From: Candidatus Kaelpia imicola
Lineage (GTDB): Bacteria > Omnitrophota > Gorgyraeia > Kaelpiales > Kaelpiaceae
Length of the DNA: 50,468 nt
Direction: 5' to 3'
Assembly (NCBI GenBank): GCA_030765505.1
Contig: JAVCCL010000010.1
Coordinates: 1-50,468 of the forward strand
How positions within the stretch are numbered: the first letter of the stretch is position 1; the number at the start of each line of letters is the position of its first letter. The position numbers and the translations under genes are program-made. This document shows, piece by piece, positions 33,991 through 43,288 of the stretch. The notes beneath the pieces were generated by a model. That model did not search any database. It had not been told where the DNA came from and saw only the letters and a list, made by a program, of their open reading frames with translations.

Positions 33991-35137
33991 TAAAAAACTT
34001 CCCTATCCTATCTATCCCTTCTTTGATATTCTCTATAGATGTTGCATAACTCAAACGGATATAATCATCAGCCCCAAAAGGCTCACCCGGTATAACACCG
34101 ACCAACTTCTTATCCAGAAGCTCCTGAGCAAAAAAGAGAGAACCGCCTTTAAACCTCGATATATCCATAAACAAGTAGAACGCGCCCTCAGGTTTTATAA
34201 AAGATATCCCATAGCCATCCAACATCTGCATCATAACATCTCTTCTCTCTTTAAACTTCTTCTTTATAAAAGAGAGCCAGCTATCATCCATCTTCAAAGC
34301 CGCAAAAGCAGCCTTCTGACTTATGCTCGATGCGTTTGACGTCATCTGAGACTGCATCTTTGTTATCTCAGAGACCAGTTCTATATCCGCACCAATCCAG
34401 CCGATTCGCCAGCCTGTCATAGCATGTGACTTAGAAACACCGTTTATCGTTATAGTATTTCTAAAGATCTCACCCGACAAGGATCCGATAGAGATATGTT
34501 CACTCTCATATATGAGGTGCTCATAGATCTCATCGCTTATTATAAATATACCTCTCTCTAAAGCTATCCTTCCAAGAGACTGCAGCTCGTCTTCTCTCCA
34601 AACTATGCCGGTTGGATTAGTAGGGCTGTTCAATATAATACATTTTGTATTTTCGGTGATAGCTGCTTTCAGCTTGTCAAAGTCAGGCCTAAAGCCACTC
34701 TCCCTGCTGAAACTTACGATAACAGGAACCCCCGATGACAGCTTCACCATCTCAGGATAACTCAACCAATAAGGAGCCATAATGATCACCTCGTCGCCTT
34801 CGTCTATCAGGGTCATCAAAACATTTATCAGGGAATGTTTTGCGCCGCTGGAAACTACTATTTGGTTAGGGCTATATTTAAGATTATTCTGAAGCCTAAA
34901 CTTCCTTGCAATCTCTTCTCTCAACTCAAGTATACCTGCAACCGGAGTATATTTTGTAAAACCGCTATCAATGGAATCTTTGGCATAAGATTTTATCTCA
35001 TCTGGAGTATCGAAATCAGGCTCACCTGCGGCAAAGTTTATTACAGACCTGCCTTCTCTCCTAAGCTTCTTGATGAGAGAAGTTATTTTTAAAGTCTGGG
35101 AAGCTGATATACTTTTTACTCTCTTTGAAAAATCCAT
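33983..35137 (-). CDS. class I PLP-dependent aminotransferase (AspB-like)
   Basis: 384 residues, fold type I aminotransferase of subgroup I-gamma. AAGEPDFDTP (35-44) is the N-terminal substrate region, NSPTNPTGIVW the Asn-containing PLP site, ISDEIYEHLIYE the Asp/Tyr pair, and SKSHAMTGWRIGW carries the Schiff-base Lys and a phosphate-binding Arg. Aspartate aminotransferase is most likely; other 2-oxo acids are possible. Its coupling by overlap to a LeuC-type dehydratase suggests joint work in branched-chain or 2-aminoadipate-like synthesis, which is inference. It follows the L17 gene by 32 bases. No Shine-Dalgarno is visible. Confidence 0.92.
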   Translation of the reverse strand: MDFSKRVKSISASQTLKITSLIKKLRREGRSVINFAAGEPDFDTPDEIKSYAKDSIDSGFTKYTPVAGILELREEIARKFRLQNNLKYSPNQIVVSSGAKHSLINVLMTLIDEGDEVIIMAPYWLSYPEMVKLSSGVPVIVSFSRESGFRPDFDKLKAAITENTKCIILNSPTNPTGIVWREDELQSLGRIALERGIFIISDEIYEHLIYESEHISIGSLSGEIFRNTITINGVSKSHAMTGWRIGWIGADIELVSEITKMQSQMTSNASSISQKAAFAALKMDDSWLSFIKKKFKERRDVMMQMLDGYGISFIKPEGAFYLFMDISRFKGGSLFFAQELLDKKLVGVIPGEPFGADDYIRLSYATSIENIKEGIDRIGKFFNG

Positions 35138-35169
35138 GCTATCTATTTTAAAACACTTAAAAGAACACT

Positions 35170-35799
35170 CTATTTTTCTTTTCTGGATTTTAAAAACCCT
35201 TTTAACCCCTGGAAGAAACCCTTACCTTTATCATCTCCTTTGTCTTCTTTCTTTTTAGAATCTTTATCTACCTCCTTTCTTTCTTTTTTCTTATCCTCTT
35301 TTTCGGTCTTCGGCTTCTTAACCGCTCTCTCTTCCTCCACCTCTACCTCGCCAACATCACCTGACAATTCTTTTTCCATTTTCATGGCTCTCTTCTCTTT
35401 TCTTAAACGGCGTGATTTCTTCTTATCTTCAATCACTTCTTCTTTTATCTTTGTAAACTCCAGAATAGCCATTAAGGCATTATCACCGCGCCTATTGTCT
35501 GCTTTTAAAACACGGGTATAGCCTCCCGATATGTCCTTAAAACGGGGAGCAATGTCATCAAAGAGTTTTTTAACCAAACTTCTATCCTGCAATAACTTAT
35601 AGACCTCTCTTCGGGAATGTATATCGCCTCTCTTACCTAAGGTTACAAGCTTATCTATATAGCGAGACGCCGCCTTAGCGCGCTTATAGGTTGTCTTTAT
35701 ACTCTCATTTTTGATTAAAGATATAGCAAGACTTTTAATCAAAGCTTTCCTTTGATCGGCAGGCTTAGATAGCAAGATAATCTTTTTACGGTGTCTCAT
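35170..35799 (-). CDS. rplQ: 50S ribosomal protein L17 with long charged C-terminal tail
   Basis: 209 residues, against roughly 115-130 in most bacteria. Residues 1-117 are the L17 core: MRHRKK, DQRKALIKSLAISLI, LVTLGKRGD, and GGYTRVLKADNRRGDNA. Residues 118-209 form a tail made almost wholly of Lys, Glu, Arg and Asp, ending in a short hydrophobic GFFQGLKGFLKS. The tail has no match I know and is likely disordered. A strong AGGAGGAGG precedes the ATG. It is the last gene of the alpha operon, directly after rpoA. Confidence 0.95.
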   Translation of the reverse strand: MRHRKKIILLSKPADQRKALIKSLAISLIKNESIKTTYKRAKAASRYIDKLVTLGKRGDIHSRREVYKLLQDRSLVKKLFDDIAPRFKDISGGYTRVLKADNRRGDNALMAILEFTKIKEEVIEDKKKSRRLRKEKRAMKMEKELSGDVGEVEVEEERAVKKPKTEKEDKKKERKEVDKDSKKKEDKGDDKGKGFFQGLKGFLKSRKEK

Positions 35800-35800
35800 T

Positions 35801-36802
35801 TTATACTGCCTCCTCCTGCAATTTTGTCTTTATCTCCTGGGGTAATTCCATTCCGAAAGACATTTTCATCTCTTTTAGAATATCTTGCAGTTCGTTCAGA
35901 GACTTTTTACCAAAATTACGATGCTGAAGCAACTGCTGTTCTGTTAACCGAACAAGATCTCCTATCGTATTGATGTTGGCATCTTTAAGGCAATTGGCAC
36001 TTCTGACAGAGAGCTCTAGCTCAGTTATAGGCATCTTAATCTTATTTAAAAAATCATGATCAAGCACATCTACAACCTCTTCCTCTCCCTCTTCAACAAC
36101 CTCTCCCATCTGCGTAAAAACATCCAGATGCCTCTGCAAGATATATGCTCCATAGACCAGAGCTTCTTTAGGTTCAACACTCCCATCTGTTGTTATCTCT
36201 ATTATCAGTCTCTCATAATTTGTTACAGCTCCGACTCTTGTATTCTCCATTCTAAAATTCACTCCGGTAACAGGAGAGAAAAGAGAGTCAATTACAATAA
36301 CTCCTATAGAATCGTCTTCTCTTTTGTTTCTATCTGCTGGAACCCAACCGCGGCCACGTCCTATCTCCATCTCAATATCAACGTCTATATTCTCAGTAAC
36401 GGTTAAAATCCGATGCTCAGGGTTGATAATCTCTACAGTCTCATCTGCTGTAATATCACCGGCCTTATAATCTCCCTTTTTAGAAAGTTTTAAAGTAACT
36501 CTCTTAGGCGCACGAGAATGAGACTTTAAAATCAAACCCTTAAGATTCAATACTATTTGAGGTATATCCTCAAGAACTCCTTTTATGGTAGAGAACTCAT
36601 GGTCCACTCCTTTTATCTTCAAGGATGTAACCGCGCTACCTTCAATAGAAGAGAGCAGTATCCTCCTTAATGAGTTACCTACTGTCACAGCATAGCCTCT
36701 TTCAAATGGCTCAGCAATAAATTTTCCATAAGTAGGAGAGTAGCTATCTTCATCCCACTCTATCTTAACGGGCATCGCAAATTCTTTCATTCTTATTCCC
36801 AT
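35801..36802 (-). CDS. rpoA: RNA polymerase alpha subunit
   Basis: 333 residues. The N-terminal domain has FIAEPFERGYAVTVGNSLRR and the dimerisation and assembly segments. The C-terminal domain has LELSVRSANCLKDANI and LLQHRNFGKKSLNELQ, the helix-hairpin-helix part that contacts UP elements and activators. AAGGAGG lies six bases before the ATG. It sits between rpsD and rplQ as in most bacteria. Confidence 0.98.
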   Translation of the reverse strand: MGIRMKEFAMPVKIEWDEDSYSPTYGKFIAEPFERGYAVTVGNSLRRILLSSIEGSAVTSLKIKGVDHEFSTIKGVLEDIPQIVLNLKGLILKSHSRAPKRVTLKLSKKGDYKAGDITADETVEIINPEHRILTVTENIDVDIEMEIGRGRGWVPADRNKREDDSIGVIVIDSLFSPVTGVNFRMENTRVGAVTNYERLIIEITTDGSVEPKEALVYGAYILQRHLDVFTQMGEVVEEGEEEVVDVLDHDFLNKIKMPITELELSVRSANCLKDANINTIGDLVRLTEQQLLQHRNFGKKSLNELQDILKEMKMSFGMELPQEIKTKLQEEAV

Positions 36803-36814
36803 ATCTAACCCTCC

Positions 36815-37441
36815 TTATCTGGAATAAAATTCAACAATAAACTGTTCTTCTATCGGAACTACAATATCTTCTCTGGCAGGAAAATTTCCGACCCTAACTT
36901 CTAATTTTCCTTTGGGAACCTCCAGCCAAGAAGGAACAGGCCTATCTTCGGCCATCTCTTCGTTGGCTTTTATAATACTCTTGGAAGCCTCTCTTTTCTT
37001 AACTGTTATCACGTCATCAACAGAGACAACGCAGGAAGGGATATTTACCCGTCTTCCGTTAAGATATATATGCCCATGATTAACCAGCTCTCTAGCCTGC
37101 GATCTGCTTAAAGCAAAGTTTGCCCTGAAGATAACATTATCAAGACGCCTCTCAAGAAGCTGAAGCATAATCTCACCTGTTACCCCTTTGGTCTTGGCTG
37201 CAATTTGATAATATTTCTTCATTTTCTTCTCACTAACACCGTAAATATTCTTAACCTTCTGCTTCTCTTTTAAACGAACACCATAATCTGAATGCCTTAT
37301 ACGCCTCTTCCCATGCTGCCCCGGCGGATAAGGTCTCTTATCTACTGCGCATTTATCTGTATTACACCGCCTACCTTTTAAGAAAAGCTTCATACCAGCT
37401 CTTCTACATAACCTACAGACTCCAGTTCTTAATTGACTCAT
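36815..37441 (-). CDS. rpsD: 30S ribosomal protein S4 (zinc-binding form)
   Basis: 208 residues. PPGQHGKRRIRHSDYG and the S4 RNA-binding segment ARELVNHGHIYLNGRRVNIPS are diagnostic. Four cysteines near the N-terminus (Cys9, Cys12, Cys26, Cys31) form the zinc knuckle present in only some bacterial S4 proteins. S4 nucleates 30S assembly and represses the alpha operon in E. coli. AAGGAGGAG lies before the ATG. Confidence 0.98.
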   Translation of the reverse strand: MSQLRTGVCRLCRRAGMKLFLKGRRCNTDKCAVDKRPYPPGQHGKRRIRHSDYGVRLKEKQKVKNIYGVSEKKMKKYYQIAAKTKGVTGEIMLQLLERRLDNVIFRANFALSRSQARELVNHGHIYLNGRRVNIPSCVVSVDDVITVKKREASKSIIKANEEMAEDRPVPSWLEVPKGKLEVRVGNFPAREDIVVPIEEQFIVEFYSR

Positions 37442-37453
37442 CTATGCTCCTCC

Positions 37454-37849
37454 TTAAACTCTTCTTCTCTTTGGCGGCCGACACCCATTATGCGGTATCG
37501 GTGTTATATCTTTAATCACTCTTATGTTAAGACCTGCTGCCTGAAGAGACCTAACGGCAGTCTCTCTACCTGCCCCGGGACCGTTGATATAAACCGTAAT
37601 CTCTTTAACACCATAATCCAGAGCACGCTTTGCAGCCTGCTTAGATGCAATCTGCGCGGCAAAAGGAGTAGACTTCCTGGTTCCTTTAAAACCGGCAACG
37701 CCGCCTGCTGCCCAAGAAAGCACATTGCCATCTTTATCGGTTATAGTGATAATTGTATTATTAAAAGGAGCCTGGATATGAGCAATTACAAATTCGACTC
37801 TCCTTGTAATCTTCTTTTTTTTAACTCTCTTCTTTAGCTGTTGAGCCAT
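37454..37849 (-). CDS. rpsK: 30S ribosomal protein S11
   Basis: 131 residues. [30 protein letters not shown], and the C-terminal [18 protein letters not shown] are the S11 signatures. It lines the platform of the 30S subunit near the E site. A strong AAGGAGG precedes the ATG, two bases after the rpsM stop. Confidence 0.98.
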   Translation of the reverse strand: MAQQLKKRVKKKKITRRVEFVIAHIQAPFNNTIITITDKDGNVLSWAAGGVAGFKGTRKSTPFAAQIASKQAAKRALDYGVKEITVYINGPGAGRETAVRSLQAAGLNIRVIKDITPIPHNGCRPPKRRRV

Positions 37850-37851
37850 AA

Positions 37852-38229
37852 CTAAGCCTCCTTTTTCTTCTTCTTGATCTTAATCGCACTAGGCCCCTTC
37901 CTTGTTCTGGCATTTGTCTTTGTTCTCTGCCCTCTTACAGGCAGGCCTAACTTATGCCTTCTGCCCCGATAAGAGCCTATCTCTATCAGATGTCTTATAT
38001 TCTGCTGAACCTCGCGCCGAAGCTCACCTTCTACCGTATAAGTCTTCTGTATAAAATCAGCTAATTGAGAAATCTCATCATCGGTCAATTCATCTGTCTT
38101 CTTACTGCTATCCATACCGCAGCCCTTGAGTATCTCCTGAGCCCTTGAGCGACCAATTCCAAAAATATAAGCTAAAGCAAACTCTATTCTTTTATTTTTA
38201 GGAAGTTCAACACCAACTATTCTTGCCAT
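37852..38229 (-). CDS. rpsM: 30S ribosomal protein S13
   Basis: 125 residues. [30 protein letters not shown] and the [21 protein letters not shown] block define S13, which contacts tRNA and the 50S head bridge. The end is a basic [15 protein letters not shown] lies eight bases before the ATG. It follows rpmJ in the alpha operon order. Confidence 0.98.
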   Translation of the reverse strand: MARIVGVELPKNKRIEFALAYIFGIGRSRAQEILKGCGMDSSKKTDELTDDEISQLADFIQKTYTVEGELRREVQQNIRHLIEIGSYRGRRHKLGLPVRGQRTKTNARTRKGPSAIKIKKKKKEA

Positions 38230-38274
38230 ACTATCCTCCTACTCAACACTTTTATCATTTCTCATTTTAAGTTA

Positions 38275-38388
38275 TTATCCCTGCTTCTGTTTATGCTTCG
38301 GAATGGTGCAGATAACCCTTAAAACACCTTTCCTTTTTATGATTTTGCACTTATTACAAATCTTACGTACTGACGATTTTACTTTCAT
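38275..38388 (-). CDS. rpmJ: 50S ribosomal protein L36 (zinc-binding form)
   Basis: 37 residues, read directly from the minus strand: [17 protein letters not shown], then [20 protein letters not shown]. The zinc ligands Cys11, Cys14, Cys27 and His32 are all present, so this is the C+ form. AGGTGG lies seven bases before the ATG. It occupies its standard place between infA and rpsM. Confidence 0.95.
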   Translation of the reverse strand: MKVKSSVRKICNKCKIIKRKGVLRVICTIPKHKQKQG

Positions 38389-38402
38389 AAAAAACCACCT
38401 TA

Positions 38403-38618
38403 TTACTTCCTATAGATTATCCTTCCCCTGGTAAGATCGTATGGAGAGAGCTCCAATAATACCTTATCGCCAGGCAATATTTTAATATAATGCATCCGCA
38501 TCTTACCCGATACATGCGCTAAAACCTTATGCCCACCTTCAATCTCTACTTTGAAAGTTGCATTTGGCAAAGTCTCCGTTATCTTACCCTCTACCTGAAT
38601 AGGTTCTTCTTTAGCCAT
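38403..38618 (-). CDS. infA: translation initiation factor IF-1
   Basis: 71 residues, a single S1/OB-fold domain: [36 protein letters not shown], and [14 protein letters not shown]. It blocks the ribosomal A site during initiation. GGAG lies upstream inside the end of map, and the two genes are one base apart. Confidence 0.98.
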   Translation of the reverse strand: MAKEEPIQVEGKITETLPNATFKVEIEGGHKVLAHVSGKMRMHYIKILPGDKVLLELSPYDLTRGRIIYRK

Positions 38619-38619
38619 A

Positions 38620-39381
38620 TTAAAACTCCGTCAATACCTGAGGTTTACTTCCCCAGATAAGAATAGTATGTTCAAAATGGGCTGAGAGACTATTATCCTC
38701 AGTTACAGCGGTCCAGCCATCCTCTAAAATATTGACCCTATAATCTCCATCATTAACCATAGGCTCCAGTGCGAAGACCATACCGTTTTCAAGATAAGGC
38801 CCTATAGAAGGAGAGCCAAAATTAGGAATCTCAGGCTCCTCATGCAGTTCTCTCCCTATGCCGTGCCCGACAAACTTTCTCACGATAGAATAACCTCTAT
38901 CTTCAACATAGCGCTGTATAGCTGATGATATATCCCCTAAAGTATTTCCGTTTAAGGCAGACGATATTCCATTGTAGAGAGCCTCTCTTGCTGTCCTGAT
39001 TAACGTTTCCGCTTCAGCGGTTATCTCACCAACTGCAAAAGTAGCTGCCATATCACCGTAAAAACTTTTATATACAACACCAATATCTAAACTTAAGATG
39101 TCTCCCTCAGAGAGAAGACGACCTTCAGCCGGTATCCCGTGCACAACCTCATTATTTATAGAAGTACATATGCTCTTTGGATAACCCATATAGCCTTTAA
39201 ACGCGGGTTTACAATGGAGTTCGGCAATCAATTCTTCGGCTGCACTATTCAAAGACTCAGTAGTTACGCCCGGCTTAATCTTCCTGCTTAACCTCTTCAT
39301 AACAGAGGCAGTCTTCTTGCAAGCCTTCTTAACTCCTGCTATCTCTTCTTTGCTTTTTATTGGTATAGCCATCGTCAACAT
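38620..39381 (-). CDS. map: methionine aminopeptidase type I
   Basis: 253 residues. The dinuclear metal site is traceable: the Asp pair in [16 protein letters not shown], His in [12 protein letters not shown], Glu in FALEPMV, and Glu in the C-terminal FEHTILIW. It removes the initiator Met from new proteins. The ATG at 39381 follows the adk stop directly (TAATATG); an in-frame ATG at 39372 is possible too. Confidence 0.97.
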   Translation of the reverse strand: MLTMAIPIKSKEEIAGVKKACKKTASVMKRLSRKIKPGVTTESLNSAAEELIAELHCKPAFKGYMGYPKSICTSINNEVVHGIPAEGRLLSEGDILSLDIGVVYKSFYGDMAATFAVGEITAEAETLIRTAREALYNGISSALNGNTLGDISSAIQRYVEDRGYSIVRKFVGHGIGRELHEEPEIPNFGSPSIGPYLENGMVFALEPMVNDGDYRVNILEDGWTAVTEDNSLSAHFEHTILIWGSKPQVLTEF

Positions 39382-39382
39382 A

Positions 39383-40060
39383 TTAGAGAACCTTAATATT
39401 AATATCTTTTAGCTTTTTCTCAACATGACTGAATACATCTTGAGCACTCAGATCTCCTGAGACCTTAAAGAGAATGCCTCTCTTGTCATAAAAATTTATA
39501 ATATTTTCAATCTGCTCTCTATAGACTTCCAACCGTCTTTTGATAGTATCTTCCTTATCATCCTCTCTCTGGTAGAGCTCGCCACCGCACCTGTCGCATG
39601 TCCCCTCTTCTTTGGCTGGAGAATATTTTATATGATAATTAGCTCCGCAATGTATGCAGACGCGCCTTCCAGTCAAACGCTCAAGTATAACATTAACGCT
39701 GGCATTTAAATAAAGTACTATATCTACCCCTCTCTCTATCTCTTTGAGAAGAATATCTAAACCTTTGGTCTGTTCTATGGTTCTGGGAAAACCATCTAAA
39801 ATAAAACCGCTATTTGCATCTTCTCCAGACAATTTCATCCTTACCATCTTAAGCACAACATCATCGGGAACCAATTCTCCCTTCTCAACATATCTCCTAA
39901 GCTCAGCTGCAATCTCACTACTGCTATCTTTAAGAATCTCTCTAAACATATCTCCTGTTGAGATATGAGGTATCTTATAATGACGTGCTATTAAATCCGC
40001 CTGAGTGCCCTTCCCTGCACCCGGAGAACCCATTATGATCATATTTAGATGTTCTCTCAT
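39383..40060 (-). CDS. adk: adenylate kinase with zinc-binding lid
   Basis: 225 residues. P-loop GSPGAGKGT (11-19), AMP-binding STGDMFR and GFPRT, and a long LID containing CIHCGANYH and CDRCGGEL, whose four Cys bind zinc as in Gram-positive and other long-form kinases. It balances ATP, ADP and AMP. The ATG overlaps the secY end by four bases, with GGGGTAG upstream. Confidence 0.98.
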   Translation of the reverse strand: MREHLNMIIMGSPGAGKGTQADLIARHYKIPHISTGDMFREILKDSSSEIAAELRRYVEKGELVPDDVVLKMVRMKLSGEDANSGFILDGFPRTIEQTKGLDILLKEIERGVDIVLYLNASVNVILERLTGRRVCIHCGANYHIKYSPAKEEGTCDRCGGELYQREDDKEDTIKRRLEVYREQIENIINFYDKRGILFKVSGDLSAQDVFSHVEKKLKDINIKVL

Positions 40061-41400
40061 CTTCTACCCCTAATACGTCCTTTTCTCATAAAACCTTCGT
40101 ACTGCCTCATCAGAAGTTGAGACTCAAGCTGCCTCTCTGTATCCAGCAATACACCTACGATAATCAATATACCCGTGCCTCCGAAGAAACTTGCTACCAA
40201 GAAAGGAATATGCAAAATAGCAGATATAATCGAGGGAAGGACTGCAATGACTGCAAGAAATACTGCACCAGGTAAGATAATCCTGGTCATAATCTTATCT
40301 AAGTATTCTGAAGTATTATTACCAGGTCTTACTCCAGGGATAAAACCGCCATACTTCTTCATGTTCTCCGCAACATCTTTAGGATTAAAGACAAGGGCGG
40401 TATAAAAATAACTGAAAAATATAATCAAACCACTGTAAAAAATATAATAAAGAATTCCTTGCTGACTAAATAGTGAGACTATTTTTGAGACAACCGGGTT
40501 ATCGATAAAACCTCCAATAGTCGCCGGGAACATCAACACAGACTGTGCAAAGATAATAGGAATAACTCCAGCCTGATTTATTCGTAGAGGAATAAAGGTG
40601 CTCTGCCCGCCGTATACACGCCTACCTATAACACGCCTTGCATATTGAACGGGAATTTTCCGTTGCCCCTGAGTTATAAGAACCACTGCTACGACCACAA
40701 GAACAAGCATCGCAGCCATAATAATCAGAGTGAAAGGCTGAATCTGACCTCCTGTAGGAGAGAATGGATCAAGGAGAGAATAAAGCTGTATCATAGCAGC
40801 AGGTATCCTCGATATTATACCGGCTGTTATTATAAGTGAGATACCATTACCGATGCCGAACTCTGTTATCTGTTCTCCCAGCCAGACTATAAACATAGTA
40901 CCTGTAACAAGGGTAAGAACAGTGGTAAACCTAAAGCTCCAACCAGGATTAAATACTATCTGGTAACCCTGAAAATATTGAGGGTTCTCAAGCCAGAGAC
41001 CTATAAAGAAAGCCTGAAAGATTGTAATGATCACCGTAAAATATCTTGTATATTGATTGATTTTCTGTCTGCCGTTATCCTGATGAGCAAGTCTCTCCAG
41101 AGCCGGAATAACAGGAGTAAGAACCTGCAGTATAATAGATGCAGAGATATAAGGCATAATACCCAGAGCAAAAATAGTAAGCCTTCTCATAGCACCGCCG
41201 CTAAACATATTTATCATTCCAAACAGAGTTCCGCCTGGTGTCTCTGCAAGGCTTTTAAAAAACTCAGATAAAGCCTGACCATTTATGCCTGGTGTAGGTA
41301 TGTACGACCCTATCCTGTATACAGCGATAAGAGCCAAAGTTATTAAGATCTTACGGCGTAAATCTTTGATTTTAAAAGTATTAACTAAACCTCTAATCAT
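40057..41400 (-). CDS. secY: preprotein translocase channel SecY
   Basis: 447 residues with 10 TM helices. IPTPGINGQALSEFF and the plug region NMFSGGAMRRLTIFALGIMPYISASIIL-type sequence (about 63-92) are typical. Cytoplasmic loops hold ITQGQRKIPVQYARR and NPKDVAENMKKYGGFIPG, the SecA and ribosome contacts. It lies between rplO and adk, as in the classic spc operon. Confidence 0.98.
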   Translation of the reverse strand: MIRGLVNTFKIKDLRRKILITLALIAVYRIGSYIPTPGINGQALSEFFKSLAETPGGTLFGMINMFSGGAMRRLTIFALGIMPYISASIILQVLTPVIPALERLAHQDNGRQKINQYTRYFTVIITIFQAFFIGLWLENPQYFQGYQIVFNPGWSFRFTTVLTLVTGTMFIVWLGEQITEFGIGNGISLIITAGIISRIPAAMIQLYSLLDPFSPTGGQIQPFTLIIMAAMLVLVVVAVVLITQGQRKIPVQYARRVIGRRVYGGQSTFIPLRINQAGVIPIIFAQSVLMFPATIGGFIDNPVVSKIVSLFSQQGILYYIFYSGLIIFFSYFYTALVFNPKDVAENMKKYGGFIPGVRPGNNTSEYLDKIMTRIILPGAVFLAVIAVLPSIISAILHIPFLVASFFGGTGILIIVGVLLDTERQLESQLLMRQYEGFMRKGRIRGRR

Positions 41401-41406
41401 CTTTTA

Positions 41407-41847
41407 TCATATTACCTTAACCTCTCCGCCATTAGACTCTATTTTCTCTTTTGCTGCTGCACTAAAAGCGTGGGCAGAGATTTTAATTTTTTTCTTTAAC
41501 TGACCGTCTCCTAAAACTTTAACCGGCTTATTTGAATACCGTATCAAACCATTGCTCTTTAAAACTTTGGGATCTATCTCAGATAAACTTATATTTTCTA
41601 AGTCAGAGAGATTGATAGTCTGAAAAGAACGAGCAAATCTTTTATTATTAAAACCCCTTTTAGGAATTCTTCTAATAAGAGGCATCTGTCCACCTTCAAA
41701 ATAGGCTGCTATGCCGGGGCTCTTTCTGGATTTCTGTCCATCCATTCCTCTTGTACAAGTCTTACCTCTTGTCGACCCGACTCCACGGCCAACTCTCTTT
41801 CTATTCTTTTTAGCACCGCGAGGTGCTTTTAAATCATTCAACTGCAT
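41407..41847 (-). CDS. rplO: 50S ribosomal protein L15
   Basis: 146 residues. The N-terminal KNRKRVGRGVGSTRGKT loop and EGGQMPLIRRIPKRGFNN are L15. It binds 23S rRNA late in assembly. Its start lies inside the rpsE 3' end (14-base overlap), so there is no room for rpmD, which normally separates the two. Confidence 0.98.
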   Translation of the reverse strand: MQLNDLKAPRGAKKNRKRVGRGVGSTRGKTCTRGMDGQKSRKSPGIAAYFEGGQMPLIRRIPKRGFNNKRFARSFQTINLSDLENISLSEIDPKVLKSNGLIRYSNKPVKVLGDGQLKKKIKISAHAFSAAAKEKIESNGGEVKVI

Positions 41848-42346
41848 CTTTCACCTCTTGAGCTTTTTCCACTTCCTCTTTCGCTATATCTACACCGCTT
41901 TTACTGACTCTTAACTGTTTTAAACCGTCCATCATCGCTTTTGCTAAATTTATAGCAGTAGGAGAACCCAGAGACTTTGTAAGAATATCCTTTATTCCCA
42001 CCATCTCACATATCGCACGTACAACACCGCCAGCGATAACACCGGTACCGGCTGAAGCAGGTTTTAAAACGATCTTAGAAGCGCCGAACTTACCAAGCAC
42101 ATCATGAGGAATCGTAGAACCTAAAAGCTTTATTGTAACTACATCTCTCTGTGCAGACTTTATGCCTTTCTTAATTGCCTCGACAACCTCATGAGCTTTG
42201 CCAAGACTAATACCGACTCTGCCTCTTCCATTACCAACGGCTACAAGAGCATTAAAGGATATGGTCTTGCCTCCTTTATTCGTCTTGGTAACCCGATTAA
42301 TTGCTATCACTTTTTCCAGTAATGTAATTTCCTGATTTTCAGGCAC
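41834..42346 (-). CDS. rpsE: 30S ribosomal protein S5
   Basis: 170 residues, starting with GTG at 42346. A perfect AAAGGAGG lies seven bases upstream and there is no better ATG. KTNKGGKTISFNALV and GRVGISLGKAHEV are the dsRNA-binding part; PASAGTGVIAGGVVRAICE is the second domain. S5 controls decoding accuracy and mRNA unwinding. It overlaps rplO by 14 bases. Confidence 0.98.
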   Translation of the reverse strand: MPENQEITLLEKVIAINRVTKTNKGGKTISFNALVAVGNGRGRVGISLGKAHEVVEAIKKGIKSAQRDVVTIKLLGSTIPHDVLGKFGASKIVLKPASAGTGVIAGGVVRAICEMVGIKDILTKSLGSPTAINLAKAMMDGLKQLRVSKSGVDIAKEEVEKAQEVKDAVE

Positions 42347-42358
42347 TATATACCTCCT

Positions 42359-42736
42359 TTAAAATTCCAACCCTGCTTCTCTTGCCGCATCGGCTAGAGT
42401 CTTTACTCTTCCGTGGTATTTATATCCGCTGCTATCAAAAACAACTTTCTTTACTCCGGCTTCTTTAGCCTTCTCTGCAATGTGAGCACCGACTATCTTT
42501 GCAGCCTCCAGAGAGACCTTAGACTTAACCTCATCCTTTAACTCTGACTCTAAAGAAGAGAAGGAGGCTAAAGTCTGACCCTTGATATCATCGATAAGCT
42601 GCACATAAATATAGGATAGACTGATATAGATAGACAGCCTGGGTCTCTCAGGAGTCCCTGAAACCTTTCTTCTTATTCTACCATGTCGCCTCTTGTGTGC
42701 CGCTCTTTTCTTCTTAATGAATGTTCTTAATTCCAT
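42359..42736 (-). CDS. rplR: 50S ribosomal protein L18
   Basis: 125 residues. [20 protein letters not shown] and [20 protein letters not shown] lead the protein, and [25 protein letters not shown] ends it (in shorter terms, the HGRV...REAGL block). It carries 5S rRNA into the central protuberance together with L5. Only a weak Shine-Dalgarno is seen; it follows rplF by two bases. Confidence 0.97.
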   Translation of the reverse strand: MELRTFIKKKRAAHKRRHGRIRRKVSGTPERPRLSIYISLSYIYVQLIDDIKGQTLASFSSLESELKDEVKSKVSLEAAKIVGAHIAEKAKEAGVKKVVFDSSGYKYHGRVKTLADAAREAGLEF

Positions 42737-42738
42737 AA

Positions 42739-43278
42739 TTATTTAATTCCTGCTTTGCCTGCTTTCTTTCTCACATATTCACCTTTATATCTTATTCCCT
42801 TGCCCTTATAAGGCTCGGGCGGATAATAAGCTCTTATCTCAGCAGCTACTTCTCCAACAAACTGCTTATCAATACCCTTAACAATAATTACCGTAGGCTT
42901 GGGTATCTCTATAGAGATACCATCGGGTATTGAGTATTCCACGGGATGAGACTTACCGATCTGCAAGCTCAACTTCTTACCCTGAACTTGAGCCTTGTAA
43001 CCTACACCTATAATCTCCAATTCTTTTTGAAAACCTTCAGTTACTCCTGTCACCATATTGTTAACCAGAGACCTGGTCAAACCATGCAAAGCACGAAATC
43101 TCTTCTCCCCGCTACTCCTCTTTACAACGATTTGATTCTCGCCAACCTCAACAATTATACCCTCTGGAATGGGAGACTCCAACTTCCCTTTGGAACCTTC
43201 AACGTACGTAATGCTATTCTCTATTCTTACTTTTACTTTAGCATTGATACTAATGGGTTTTTTACCTATACGTGACAT
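42739..43278 (-). CDS. rplF: 50S ribosomal protein L6
   Basis: 179 residues with the two repeated L6 domains. MSRIGKKPI at the start, [19 protein letters not shown] in the middle, and the C-terminal signature [20 protein letters not shown]. It sits near the factor-binding centre. GAGG lies nine bases before the ATG. Confidence 0.98.
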   Translation of the reverse strand: MSRIGKKPISINAKVKVRIENSITYVEGSKGKLESPIPEGIIVEVGENQIVVKRSSGEKRFRALHGLTRSLVNNMVTGVTEGFQKELEIIGVGYKAQVQGKKLSLQIGKSHPVEYSIPDGISIEIPKPTVIIVKGIDKQFVGEVAAEIRAYYPPEPYKGKGIRYKGEYVRKKAGKAGIK

Positions 43279-43288
43279 CTTTTATACC

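Noticed and set aside
33911-34339. 142-codon open frame on the plus strand
   Set aside because: Antisense to the aminotransferase and the start of the LeuC-type gene; no family match and no Shine-Dalgarno.
37433-37837. 134-codon open frame on the plus strand
   Set aside because: Antisense to rpsK, which is unmistakable; composition is that of a shadow frame.
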